Assembly: GCF_002093975.1 (NCBI RefSeq)
Contig: NZ_MSZZ01000011.1
Coordinates: 62,001-126,000, forward strand
DNA from: Thermoactinospora rubra
Lineage (GTDB): Bacteria; Actinomycetota; Actinomycetes; Streptosporangiales; Streptosporangiaceae
Direction of reading: 5' to 3'
DNA: 64,000 nucleotides
Numbering within the stretch: the first letter of the stretch is position 1; the number at the start of each line of letters is the position of its first letter. This document shows positions 1 through 7,856 of this stretch, in pieces. The notes beneath the pieces were generated by a model, which was given only the letters and a program-made list of their open reading frames with translations, was not told the origin of the DNA and searched no databases. The translations under genes and the position numbers were made by a program.

Positions 1-425
1 TTGATCACCGAGCCCTTGCCGCGCTCCAGCAGGTGAGGGGCGACCGCGTGGCACACGGCCATCGCGGAGTCGAGGTTCAGGCGCATGAGCTTGTCCCACC
101 CGGACAGGCGCAGGTCCTTGAACTCGACCATGAAGTTCGACCCGCCCGCGTTGTTGACGACGATGTCGAGGTGGCCGAGGGCGTCGATGCCGTGCCTTAC
201 GGCCTGCGCGGCGGCGTCCCGGTCGCTGAGGTCGGCGGGGATCACGGCGGCCCGCCTGCCGTGCCCCTCGACCTCCTTGGCGACCTCGGCCAGCGCCTCG
301 GCCGACCGGGACACCAGCGCCACGTCGGCGCCCGCCTCCGCGTAGGCGATCGCGATGGCTCGTCCTATGCCTCGTGACGCTCCGGTGACGAGCGCCTTCC
401 TGCCGGTGAGATCGAAAGCATGCAT
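1..425 (-). CDS. Short-chain dehydrogenase/reductase, C-terminal part outside window
   Basis: The minus-strand frame opens at the ATG at 425 and runs off the left edge, giving about 141 residues of the N-terminal half. The Rossmann cofactor loop TGASRGIG is at residues 14-21 and the NNAG motif at 91-94, so this is a classical SDR of the 3-oxoacyl-ACP reductase kind. The catalytic Ser-Tyr-Lys lies outside the window, so the substrate cannot be inferred. A TAGAAT hexamer sits 8 nt before the ATG, suggesting a very short leader. Confidence 0.85.
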   Translation of the reverse strand, partial: MHAFDLTGRKALVTGASRGIGRAIAIAYAEAGADVALVSRSAEALAEVAKEVEGHGRRAAVIPADLSDRDAAAQAVRHGIDALGHLDIVVNNAGGSNFMVEFKDLRLSGWDKLMRLNLDSAMAVCHAVAPHLLERGKGSVI

Positions 426-440
426 AGAACGATATTCTAG
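425..440 (-). promoter_or_regulatory. Putative -10 and short inverted repeat before the SDR gene
   Basis: On the minus strand TAGAAT is followed by 8 nt and the ATG. The same bases form TAGAA-5 nt-TTCTA (425-439), an AT-rich palindrome unusual in this GC-rich DNA. It could be a promoter, an operator, or both. No -35 is obvious. Confidence 0.35.
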
Positions 441-516
441 AGAGGGACTCTCGCCGTGGGCCACGCCCGCCGCCGCCCGACTTCCCGCCGTCCACATGCG
501 GGACCAAGGGCAGCCG

Positions 517-1221
517 TTACACCTCGGTCGGCAAGGGGTGGGCCGCCGGGTTCACCCGCTTGACGATCTCGTTGAGCACGATGCGCACGTACGGCTCCCC
601 CACCCACAGGTGCTTGGCCCCGTCCACGCCGATCACCTCGGCCTGCGGGACCCGCGCGAAGCGGCGGCGCGCCTCCTCCGGCCGCAGGTAGTCGTCGAAC
701 TCCGGCACCAGCACCGTCAACGGCCGCCCGAAGCGGGCCCAGGCGTCCAGGTCCTCGTCCGTCGCCCGGTGCAGCGGCGGCGACAGCAGGATGGCGCCCT
801 CCACCACCGGGTCGTGCGCCCACTTGAGCGCCAGCTCGGTGCCGAAGGACCAGCCGACCACCCACACGTGCGGCAGGTCGTGGTACTCGGCGTACTCCAG
901 CGCCGCCGCGACGTCGTAGCGCTCCCCCTCGCCCCCGTCGAAGTTCCCCTCCGAGGTGCCACGCTCCGACGACGTGCCCCGCGTGTTGAAGCGCAGCACC
1001 GCCAGGTCGGCCAGCGCGGGCAGCCGGTTGGCGGCCTTCTTGTACACGTGGCTGTCCATGAACCCGCCGTGCGTCGGCAGCGGGTGCAGGGTGACCAGCG
1101 TCGCCACCGGCGGCCTGTCGGCGGGCAGCGCCAGCTCCCCCACGAGCGTCAGGCCGTCGGCGGTGTGCAGCTCGATCGGCTCCCTGCGGGCGGGCAGCAC
1201 CGTGGCGGCACGGATCTCCAT
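517..1221 (-). CDS. Alpha/beta hydrolase
   Basis: A 234-residue cytosolic alpha/beta hydrolase without signal peptide. The nucleophile elbow GWSFG is at 123-127 (Ser125). An acidic residue near 176-177 (PEFDDYL) and His204 (AKHLWVG) complete a plausible triad. The early LHPLPTHGG segment resembles the oxyanion-loop region of small dienelactone-hydrolase-like and KANL3/Tex30-like proteins. The substrate is unknown. It lies in a minus-strand group with the two genes to its right. Confidence 0.8.
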   Translation of the reverse strand: MEIRAATVLPARREPIELHTADGLTLVGELALPADRPPVATLVTLHPLPTHGGFMDSHVYKKAANRLPALADLAVLRFNTRGTSSERGTSEGNFDGGEGERYDVAAALEYAEYHDLPHVWVVGWSFGTELALKWAHDPVVEGAILLSPPLHRATDEDLDAWARFGRPLTVLVPEFDDYLRPEEARRRFARVPQAEVIGVDGAKHLWVGEPYVRIVLNEIVKRVNPAAHPLPTEV

Positions 1222-1234
1222 ATCTGTCAGCCTT

Positions 1235-1528
1235 TCAGTAGCGCGTGCGGCCGGGGCCGCGGTCCAGTCGCTTGCGCCAGCATGCCGTGTGCCAGTGCCG
1301 CCGCTCCTCGTCGCCCCCGCTCCAGTTCGGCCAGGCCACCACGTGCGGCAGCCCGGGGCGGATCTCCTGGTCGCAGCCCGGGCACCGGTACGGCTTGGCG
1401 GAGGTGGCCCCCGACAGCATGCGGACCTTCCACTCCCCGTCGGGCCACTCCTCGACCCGGTCCATGCCGGACGGGACGCCGAGGGGACGCGCGGAGTCCT
1501 TGCGGCGGAAGCGGCGCGGGCTCATCAC
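1235..1528 (-). CDS. Small zinc-finger-like actinobacterial protein
   Basis: A basic protein of 97 residues. Cys49 and Cys52 (CPGC) pair with His78/His80 and Cys83 (HWHTAC), a probable single zinc site; the rest is rich in Trp, Arg and Glu. Similar short proteins are annotated in actinomycetes as hypothetical or ATP/GTP-binding, but I see no nucleotide-binding motif. It ends 4 nt before the start of the next minus-strand gene region and probably shares the transcript of the 3-hydroxyacyl-CoA dehydrogenase. The start may be the first or second of two adjacent ATGs. Confidence 0.65.
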   Translation of the reverse strand: MMSPRRFRRKDSARPLGVPSGMDRVEEWPDGEWKVRMLSGATSAKPYRCPGCDQEIRPGLPHVVAWPNWSGGDEERRHWHTACWRKRLDRGPGRTRY

Positions 1529-1532
1529 CGGC

Positions 1533-2981
1533 TCAGCGGGGGAAGGCGCGGACGCCCGCGGTGACGAGCTGGTCGAGCAGCGGGGCCGGGGCGAAGGCCG
1601 GGTCGCGGTACTCGGCGTACAGGGCGCGCAGCCCGTCGCGCATGGCCTCCAGGCCCAACGCCTCGATGGTCTCGAACGGCCCGGCCGGATAGCCGCAGCC
1701 GAGCTTCATGGCCGTGTCGATGTCGTCGATGGAGGCGTAGCCCGACTCGTGCATGCGCACGGCGTCGTTGAGGTACGGCAGCAGCAGCGCGTCCACGACG
1801 AACCCCGCGCGGTCGCGGCACGGCACCGGGATGAGCTTGAGGACCTTGACCAGGTCCTTGGCGGCCAGCAGCGCCTCGGTGGAGGTCAGCGCGGTGGCGG
1901 CCAGCTCGGCGACCTTCCCTCCCACCAGGTGCACGCCGACGAGCCGTTCGGGGCGCGCGAGCCGTACGGCGTGCTCGACGACGGGCCGGTCGCCCAGGTG
2001 GAGCACCACGTCGGGGTCGTCGGAGGACTCCTTGAAGCCGACCTCGACCAGCCGGGCGGCCAGCTCCTCCGCCCCGGGGCCCTGGGCGGCGAAGGTGCGC
2101 ACGGTGGACTTGTCCGGCTCGGACGGCGGCGGCTCCTCGCCGTGGAAGCCGCGCCCGCTCTTGCGGCCCAGCAGCCCGGCGGCCACCAGCTCGCGCAGCA
2201 CGGGCGCGGGGGCGTGGCGGGCCGAGCGCGTCTCGTCGAACAGCACGCCCATGATCTCGTAGGAGGTGTCCAGGCCGATGAGGTCGAGCAGGGCGAAGGG
2301 ACCCATGGGCAGCCCCGCGCCCGCCCGCATGGCCTGGTCGATGGCGTCGCGGGTGGCCACGCCCTGGTCGAGCAGGTTGACCGCGTGGTTCAGGTACGGC
2401 AGGAGCAGCCGGTTGACGACGAACCCGGCCCGGTCCCCCACGGTCACCGGCGTCTTGCCCAGCCGCCGGGCCAGCTCGGCGAGCTCGGGGACGAGCGCGG
2501 GGTCGGTGACGACGGTGTGCACCACCTCGACCAGCCTCATCACCGGCGCCGGGTTGAAGAAGTGCAGGCCGACGACGTTCTGCGGCCGCCCGGTGGACGC
2601 GGCGAGCTCGGTGACGCTGAGCGAGGAGGTGTTCGTGGCCAGCACGGCGGCCGGCTTGCAGATGCGGTCGAGGTCGGCGAACAGCGCCTTCTTCAGCGCC
2701 ATGATCTCGGGGATGGCCTCGATGACGAGGTCGGCCTCGCCGAGGTCGTCGCGCGAGGTGGTGAGCGTGATGCGGCCGAGGACGGCGGCGCGCTCCTCGC
2801 CGCTGAGCTTGCCCCTGTCGACCGCCCGCTGGGTCGATCCCTCCAGGTGCCTGCGCCCTCTGGCCAGCGAGTCGGCGTCCGCCTCGACGCCGATCACGCG
2901 CAGCCCGGCCCGGGCGAACACCTCCGCGATTCCCGCTCCCATCGTGCCGAGTCCGACGACTCCCACCATCTCCAACGCCAT
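1533..2981 (-). CDS. 3-hydroxyacyl-CoA dehydrogenase
   Basis: This 482-residue enzyme of fatty-acid beta-oxidation oxidises 3-hydroxyacyl-CoA with NAD. The N-terminal Rossmann motif GLGTMGAG begins near residue 10. The first C-terminal 3HCDH domain contains HFFNPAPVM and DRAGFVVNRLL. A degenerate second nucleotide-binding segment is followed by a second 3HCDH domain with DRAGFVVDALL. This duplicated layout is normal for actinobacterial FadB-like or PaaH-like proteins. The ATG at 2981 is chosen because the family begins just before the glycine motif; upstream in-frame sequence has no domain match. It is divergent from nucS. Confidence 0.92.
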   Translation of the reverse strand: MALEMVGVVGLGTMGAGIAEVFARAGLRVIGVEADADSLARGRRHLEGSTQRAVDRGKLSGEERAAVLGRITLTTSRDDLGEADLVIEAIPEIMALKKALFADLDRICKPAAVLATNTSSLSVTELAASTGRPQNVVGLHFFNPAPVMRLVEVVHTVVTDPALVPELAELARRLGKTPVTVGDRAGFVVNRLLLPYLNHAVNLLDQGVATRDAIDQAMRAGAGLPMGPFALLDLIGLDTSYEIMGVLFDETRSARHAPAPVLRELVAAGLLGRKSGRGFHGEEPPPSEPDKSTVRTFAAQGPGAEELAARLVEVGFKESSDDPDVVLHLGDRPVVEHAVRLARPERLVGVHLVGGKVAELAATALTSTEALLAAKDLVKVLKLIPVPCRDRAGFVVDALLLPYLNDAVRMHESGYASIDDIDTAMKLGCGYPAGPFETIEALGLEAMRDGLRALYAEYRDPAFAPAPLLDQLVTAGVRAFPR

Positions 2982-3017
2982 GCGTCCAGTTTTCCAGAGC
3001 CGGTAGGGTGAGCGGTC

Positions 3018-3680
3018 ATGCGGTTGGTCATCGCGCGCTGCAGCGTGGATTACATCGGGCGGCTCACGGCGCACCTGCCGATGGCGCCCAGGCTCGTCCT
3101 CATCAAGGCCGACGGCAGCGTGTCCATCCACGCCGACGACCGCGCGTACAAGCCGCTCAACTGGATGAACCCGCCCTGCAAGCTGGTGGAGGACGGCGGG
3201 ACCTGGACGGTCACGCACGGCAAGACCGGCGAGAAGCTGGTGCTGACGATGGCGGAGATCCTCCACGACTCCAGCCACGAGCTGGGCGTCGACCCGGGGC
3301 TGGTCAAGGACGGCGTCGAGGCGCACCTGCAGGAGCTGCTGGCCGAGCACATCACCACCCTCGGCGACGGCTGGACGCTGATCCGGCGCGAGCACATGAC
3401 GGCGATCGGGCCGGTGGACATCCTGTGCCGCGACCACACCGGGGCGACCGTGGCCGTGGAGATCAAGCGGCGCGGCGAGATCGACGGGGTCGAGCAGCTG
3501 ACCCGCTACCTGGAGCTGCTCAACCGCGACCCGCTGCTCGCGCCGGTCCGCGGGATCTTCGCCGCCCAGGAGATCAAGCCGCAGGCCCGCACGCTCGCCC
3601 TGGACCGGGGCATCGAGTGCGTGACCCTCGACTACAACGCGCTGCGCGGCATCGAGCCGGAGAACCCGACGCTCTTCTAG
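3018..3680 (+). CDS. nucS: Endonuclease NucS (EndoMS mismatch repair nuclease)
   Basis: A 220-residue NucS/EndoMS protein. In actinobacteria it cleaves mismatched DNA as the non-MutS mismatch repair pathway. The N-terminal dimerisation and DNA-binding half (residues 1-110) precedes a PD-(D/E)XK nuclease core with GPVDILCRD and VAVEIKRRG. The extreme C-terminus ends in Leu-Phe, as expected for a sliding-clamp contact. A TAGGGT hexamer lies 8 nt before the ATG, so the leader is very short. In Mycobacterium tuberculosis the gene lies on the same side of the ATP synthase block. Confidence 0.95.
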   Translation: MRLVIARCSVDYIGRLTAHLPMAPRLVLIKADGSVSIHADDRAYKPLNWMNPPCKLVEDGGTWTVTHGKTGEKLVLTMAEILHDSSHELGVDPGLVKDGVEAHLQELLAEHITTLGDGWTLIRREHMTAIGPVDILCRDHTGATVAVEIKRRGEIDGVEQLTRYLELLNRDPLLAPVRGIFAAQEIKPQARTLALDRGIECVTLDYNALRGIEPENPTLF

Positions 3681-3698
3681 CCGGGCCCCACCCCGGCT
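3679..3698 (+). terminator. Hairpin at the end of nucS
   Basis: A perfect 7-bp stem AGCCGGG/CCCGGCT with a 6-nt loop begins at the nucS stop codon. No T-tract follows. It separates the core gene nucS from the biosynthetic cluster that starts 38 nt downstream. Confidence 0.5.
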
Positions 3699-3735
3699 GG
3701 ATCGGGACTCCAGCGCCGGGGCCGAGGCTGGGAGC

Positions 3736-4668
3736 ATGAAGATCCAGTCGAACACCATCGGCTCCGAGATCCACGCCGACCCCGGCGAGCGCCTGGCCCA
3801 GATCGAGCCGCGCGTCGTGGTCGATCTCCTGCGCCAGGGCGGCTACGTGTACTTCACCGGCTTCCAGCCCACGCTGGCGGAGTTCGAGGACTTCACCAAG
3901 CGGTTCGGCACCTGCGCCGGCGCCCGGCACGTCCACTACCCGGAGGGCGGTGAGGCGCTGGGCTTCCACGCCGAGGACGCCTACAACCCCTACCGGCCCG
4001 ACGCCATCTGGTTCCTGTGCCTGTTCGAGGGCAGCGACGGCGGCGCCCCGACCGGCGCGGTCGACGGCGTGCGGCTGCTGAAGGAGATGAGCCCGCGGTG
4101 GCGGGAGTTCTGCCGCGCCAACACGCTGCGCTTCGAGCGGCACTGGGCGCAGGAGACCTGGCAGAAGGCCGTCGGCGACGCCACGGCCGAGCAGGTCGCG
4201 CAGGTGCTGGACTCCCTGCCCGGCTTCACCCACCGGTTCCTGCCCGACGGCACGCTGTACACCTGCTACGAGGCGCCGATCGTGGTCAGGACGCCGGGCG
4301 GCGAGGAGAGCTTCAGCAACACCATGCTCCAAGCGCTGACCGAGCAGACCTTCTACGGCATGACGCTGGGCGACGGCTCGCCCGTGCCGCGGGAGCTGGC
4401 CGAGCACGCCGAGCGGTGGGCGCTGGAGAACGAGATCCAGATCGGCTGGTCGGCCGGCGACGTCGCGGTGATCGACAACCACCGCATGATGCACCGCCGC
4501 GCGGAGTACCACGGCAAGGACCGCGACCTGCGCGCCCGGCACTGCGAGAACCTCTTCGGCACCCGGCTGCCCGACGACTCCACCCCGCTCAGGGCCGCCG
4601 TCAAGTCGCTGATCCAGAGCGACGTGGGGCTGCCCGTGGCCGTCGGACCCGTCCCCGCCACCGTGTGA
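3736..4668 (+). CDS. TauD/TfdA-type Fe(II)/2-oxoglutarate oxygenase
   Basis: First gene of the cluster, 310 residues. The iron ligands appear as His78-x-Glu80 (FHAED) and a distal His253 five residues after DN (DNHRMMH), followed by an Arg-rich stretch (DLRAR) that could hold 2-oxoglutarate. HxE in place of HxD is seen in clavaminate-synthase-like and SyrP-like amino-acid hydroxylases. It probably hydroxylates or desaturates an amino-acid-derived intermediate; the substrate is not readable. The ATG follows GGGAG very closely. The next gene starts 7 nt after its stop, so they are co-transcribed. Confidence 0.82.
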   Translation: MKIQSNTIGSEIHADPGERLAQIEPRVVVDLLRQGGYVYFTGFQPTLAEFEDFTKRFGTCAGARHVHYPEGGEALGFHAEDAYNPYRPDAIWFLCLFEGSDGGAPTGAVDGVRLLKEMSPRWREFCRANTLRFERHWAQETWQKAVGDATAEQVAQVLDSLPGFTHRFLPDGTLYTCYEAPIVVRTPGGEESFSNTMLQALTEQTFYGMTLGDGSPVPRELAEHAERWALENEIQIGWSAGDVAVIDNHRMMHRRAEYHGKDRDLRARHCENLFGTRLPDDSTPLRAAVKSLIQSDVGLPVAVGPVPATV

Positions 4669-4675
4669 CACGACG

Positions 4676-5794
4676 ATGGACGTCCTGTTCGAGAAGTACA
4701 CCTCGTTCGGCAACACCTTCATCATCGTCGACGAGACGCGCACCCCGCTGGCCGACGACGCGCAGCGGGCGGCCTTCGCCCGCTGGGCGCTCAACGGCGA
4801 CTTCGGCATCGGCGGCACCGACAACGTCCTGTACCTGTCCAGGGCGCAGGACTCCAGGGTGCAGGGCGGCGCCGACTACGTCTTCCGGATCTTCGAGGTG
4901 GACGGGTCGGAGACGCTGTCGTGCGGCAACGGCCTGCTGTCCACCGCCGCGGCGCTGCACCGCGCCCACGGCGGCGTCGAGTGGACCGTCCTGACCGAGG
5001 TCCCGACCGGCCGGCCCCGCCCGGTACGGCTCGGCGCCGACCCCGACACCGGCCGCACCTGGGTCGACGTGGGCCCGGCGCGCGCCGTCCCGGCCGAGCT
5101 GATCACCCGGTCCGGCCCCCCGCCCGCCGACGGCGTCGACCACATCACCGGCCTGGTGGTCCCCGGCGTGGCCGAGCTGAGCGGCTACCTGACCTTCACC
5201 GGCGAGCCGCACCTGGTGCTGTTCAGCGGGCACGGCCTGCCGCCCGAGCTGGAGGAGCGGTTGTTCGTCGACGCCAGGGGCGCCATCGGCCGCCCCGACG
5301 GCCCGGCGATCAAGGACACCGTCGCGCTCGCCCACCAGCTGGGCAGCCACGTCAACCAGGCCTACCGCGACCTGTTCCCGCAGGGCGTCCACCTCAACTT
5401 CGCCCGGATCAGGGACGGGGTGGTGGAGTACCGCACCTGGGAACGCGCGATCAACTGCGAGACGCTGGCCTGCGGCTCGGGCACCGTGGCGATGGCCTAC
5501 GTGGGGCGGCGGCTCGGCATCCTGTCCGGCGGCACGACGGCCTTCTGGCCGCACCGCTGCCGCTGGTACCAGCCCGACGCGAGCCTGACCGTCACCGAGA
5601 CCGAGTCGGGCTACGTGCTCACCGGGCAGCCGCGCCTGGTCTGCGTGGGCGCCGTGCCCCTGTCGCCGCAGGCGTCGGCCCACCAGACGGTCGGCGGCAC
5701 AGCCGGCAGCACAGTCGGTGGCACAGCCGGCTCGCCATCATCCGCGACACCCGCGAAGGACCTGACCCATGCTCTCGCTGCGACACCAGGGTGA
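4676..5794 (+). CDS. Diaminopimelate-epimerase-like amino-acid racemase
   Basis: PLP-independent two-cysteine epimerase of the DapF fold, 372 residues against roughly 275-290 for housekeeping DapF. Both catalytic cysteines are present: Cys83 in LSCGNG and Cys266 in LACGSGT. The N-terminus FEKYTSFGNTFI is typical of the family. Location in a biosynthetic cluster suggests a dedicated racemase, as DcsC (O-ureidoserine racemase) is in D-cycloserine biosynthesis. The C-terminal tail of about 40 residues is low-complexity, with the octapeptide TVGGTAGS twice in tandem (about 5689-5736). The gene runs 26 bp into the next one. Confidence 0.85.
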   Translation: MDVLFEKYTSFGNTFIIVDETRTPLADDAQRAAFARWALNGDFGIGGTDNVLYLSRAQDSRVQGGADYVFRIFEVDGSETLSCGNGLLSTAAALHRAHGGVEWTVLTEVPTGRPRPVRLGADPDTGRTWVDVGPARAVPAELITRSGPPPADGVDHITGLVVPGVAELSGYLTFTGEPHLVLFSGHGLPPELEERLFVDARGAIGRPDGPAIKDTVALAHQLGSHVNQAYRDLFPQGVHLNFARIRDGVVEYRTWERAINCETLACGSGTVAMAYVGRRLGILSGGTTAFWPHRCRWYQPDASLTVTETESGYVLTGQPRLVCVGAVPLSPQASAHQTVGGTAGSTVGGTAGSPSSATPAKDLTHALAATPG

Positions 5795-6746
5795 CCTGGC
5801 GGACACGCTGCGGGCGGCCGGCCTGGACGTGCGGCCGCTGCCTCGCAGCGACGACCCGACGCCCGCGGCGGTACGGCGGGCGATAGCCGAGCGCGCCGGC
5901 CCGATGCTCTTCCCCGGCCTCGCCGGCTCCTGGCCGGCGCGGACCGCCTGGACGCCGGAGAACCTGGCCAGGGCGCACGGCCACAAGCTCGTCACGGCCC
6001 TGATGGACCTGCCCGCCAGCGGCGTGCTGTTCCCCCAGGACCAGAAGGATTACGAGCGGACCATGCCCTTCGCCGAGTTCGTCGCGGCCATGCTCGCCGC
6101 GCCGGCGGACTCGCCGTGCTACCTGGCCTACACCCGGGCCGCCGAGCTGTTCCCCGCCTCCGACTACGACTTCGAGCCGCTCACGGGGCGCCAGCCGTAC
6201 GGGACCGACACCCGGGTGTGGATCGGCTCGGCGGGCACCCGGTCGATGCTGCACTCGGACCTGAAGGACAACTTCTTCTGCCAGATCTGGGGCGACAAGC
6301 ACGTCGTGCTGGTGCCGTGGAAGCACGCCCGCGACGTCTACCCCTTCCCGGACAACCTGGTCAACAGCCAGGTCGACCTGGCGAACCCGGACCTGGACAG
6401 GTTCCCGCGGCTGCGCCGGGCGGTGTTCTACGCCGGCACCGTACGGCCCGGCGATGTGCTGTTCATGCCCAGGGGCTGCTGGCACGACATCCGGTCGCTG
6501 ACCCCGTCGGTGTCGCTGAACCACTGGTTCGGGCGGCCGCTCGGCGCCGCCGACTACGCCGCGCTGCTGCTGAGGAGCGGGCCCCGCTCCTGGGCCGCCA
6601 CCGCGCGCGACTTCGTCCGGTACGGCCTGCTGCGCCGCCGGGAGCGGACGGTGTTCTTCTTCAGCCCGCCCTCGACCGGCAAGCGGCTGTACGACCTGCT
6701 GCGCTGGGGCGACTTCTCCCGTGAGAACGACCCGGCCGCCGATTGA
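5769..6746 (+). CDS. JmjC/cupin-8-like Fe(II)/2-oxoglutarate oxygenase
   Basis: A 325-residue cupin-like hydroxylase. The facial triad is readable as His162-x-Asp164 (LHSDLKDNF) and His239 (GCWHDI). Lys177 in GDKHVVLVP is placed to bind 2-oxoglutarate, as in TYW5 and JmjC-like enzymes. It is the second oxygenase of the cluster, from a subfamily different from the TauD-like one. It overlaps the epimerase gene by 26 bp, indicating translational coupling. Substrate unknown; a free or carrier-independent amino-acid or peptide intermediate is likely because no carrier protein is encoded nearby. Confidence 0.8.
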   Translation: MLSLRHQGDLADTLRAAGLDVRPLPRSDDPTPAAVRRAIAERAGPMLFPGLAGSWPARTAWTPENLARAHGHKLVTALMDLPASGVLFPQDQKDYERTMPFAEFVAAMLAAPADSPCYLAYTRAAELFPASDYDFEPLTGRQPYGTDTRVWIGSAGTRSMLHSDLKDNFFCQIWGDKHVVLVPWKHARDVYPFPDNLVNSQVDLANPDLDRFPRLRRAVFYAGTVRPGDVLFMPRGCWHDIRSLTPSVSLNHWFGRPLGAADYAALLLRSGPRSWAATARDFVRYGLLRRRERTVFFFSPPSTGKRLYDLLRWGDFSRENDPAAD

Positions 6747-6762
6747 CCCCTCGGAGACCGCC

Positions 6763-7836
6763 GTGACCACCCTGACGCACACGCACGCCACCGCCGGCGT
6801 CGATCCCTCCTTCGAGCTGCGGCTCATCGAGGCGCTGCGGCCGATCAGCCAGCACTTCCTCGCGGTCGGCGTCCACCACCTGTTCGACACCGGCCTGTAC
6901 GACGCGCTCGCCGACGCGCCGCCCACGCCGGTCCGGCAGCTCGCCGACCGGCTCGCCATGGAGGCCGGACGGCTGCGCGGCTTCCTGCTCTACCTGGCCA
7001 ACGAGGGCATCGTGCGGCTGGAGGACGACCGGGTGGCGCTCACCCCGAAGGCCCGCGAGCTGCACGAGTTCCGCGCCTGGTACACCTTCCTCATCGGCGG
7101 CTACGCCTCGACCATCCAGCAGATCGGCGGCGCCCTGAGGCTCGGCGCCCCCGACTGCACCCGCGACGGCGAGTACGTCGGCGCCGGCAGCTGCGAGATC
7201 AGCAGGTACGACGGCATGCCCATGACCCTCGACCTGCTGGCCAAGGCCGGCGTGACCGCCCGCGAGCTGCTCGACCTGGGCTGCGGCAACGCCCTGTACC
7301 TCACCGAGTTCGCCAAGACCATGCCGGGCCTGCGGGCCTGGGGCGTCGAGCCGGACGCGGGCGGCTACCGGGCCGCGGTCGCGCTGGTCGAGCAGGCGGG
7401 CATGGCCGACCGCGTGCGGCTGGTCAACGCCTCGGCGACCGACTTCCTGCGCGACCCGCCCGCCGGGTGCGAGCCCGACCTCGTCGTGCTGGGCTACGTG
7501 CTGCAGGAGATCCTCGCCCAGGAGGGCGAGGAGGCGGTGCTGGAGCTGCTGCGGGGCGTCGTCGCCAGGTTCCCGCTGATCAACGTCGTGGTCATCGAGG
7601 TGAGCGACGAGATCGACAACCCCGCCGTCATGCGGCACGGGCTGGCCAGGGCCTTCTGGAACCCCTACTTCCTCATCCACTACTTCACCCGGCAGCGGCT
7701 GGCCAAGAAGGCCTACTGGGACGAGCTGTTCCGGCGGGCCGGGCTGACGGTCGCCGCCTTCACCACCACCGACCCGCGCGTCGACTCGACCGGCGTCGAG
7801 CTCGGCTACCTGCTGCGCGGGCCCGCGTACCGCTGA
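6763..7836 (+). CDS. SAM-dependent methyltransferase with helical N-terminal domain
   Basis: A 357-residue protein. Residues 1-130 are a helical winged-helix-like dimerisation domain (LADRLAMEAGRLRGFLLYL). The class I Rossmann core has SAM motif LLDLGCGNA at 169-177. This layout occurs in O-methyltransferases and in alpha-keto-acid C-methyltransferases such as MppJ and MrsA (2-ketoarginine). The latter would suit a guanidino pathway, but I cannot decide from sequence. The GTG at 6763 is chosen because GGAG lies 6 nt upstream; an in-frame GTG at 6721 overlaps the previous gene. Confidence 0.8.
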   Translation: MTTLTHTHATAGVDPSFELRLIEALRPISQHFLAVGVHHLFDTGLYDALADAPPTPVRQLADRLAMEAGRLRGFLLYLANEGIVRLEDDRVALTPKARELHEFRAWYTFLIGGYASTIQQIGGALRLGAPDCTRDGEYVGAGSCEISRYDGMPMTLDLLAKAGVTARELLDLGCGNALYLTEFAKTMPGLRAWGVEPDAGGYRAAVALVEQAGMADRVRLVNASATDFLRDPPAGCEPDLVVLGYVLQEILAQEGEEAVLELLRGVVARFPLINVVVIEVSDEIDNPAVMRHGLARAFWNPYFLIHYFTRQRLAKKAYWDELFRRAGLTVAAFTTTDPRVDSTGVELGYLLRGPAYR

Positions 7837-7856
7837 CCACGGGGAGGAGGCCGCGC

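Noticed and set aside
4676-5794. Housekeeping diaminopimelate epimerase
   Set aside because: Length, tail and operon context differ from dapF; a cluster racemase is more likely, although this cannot be proved from the window.
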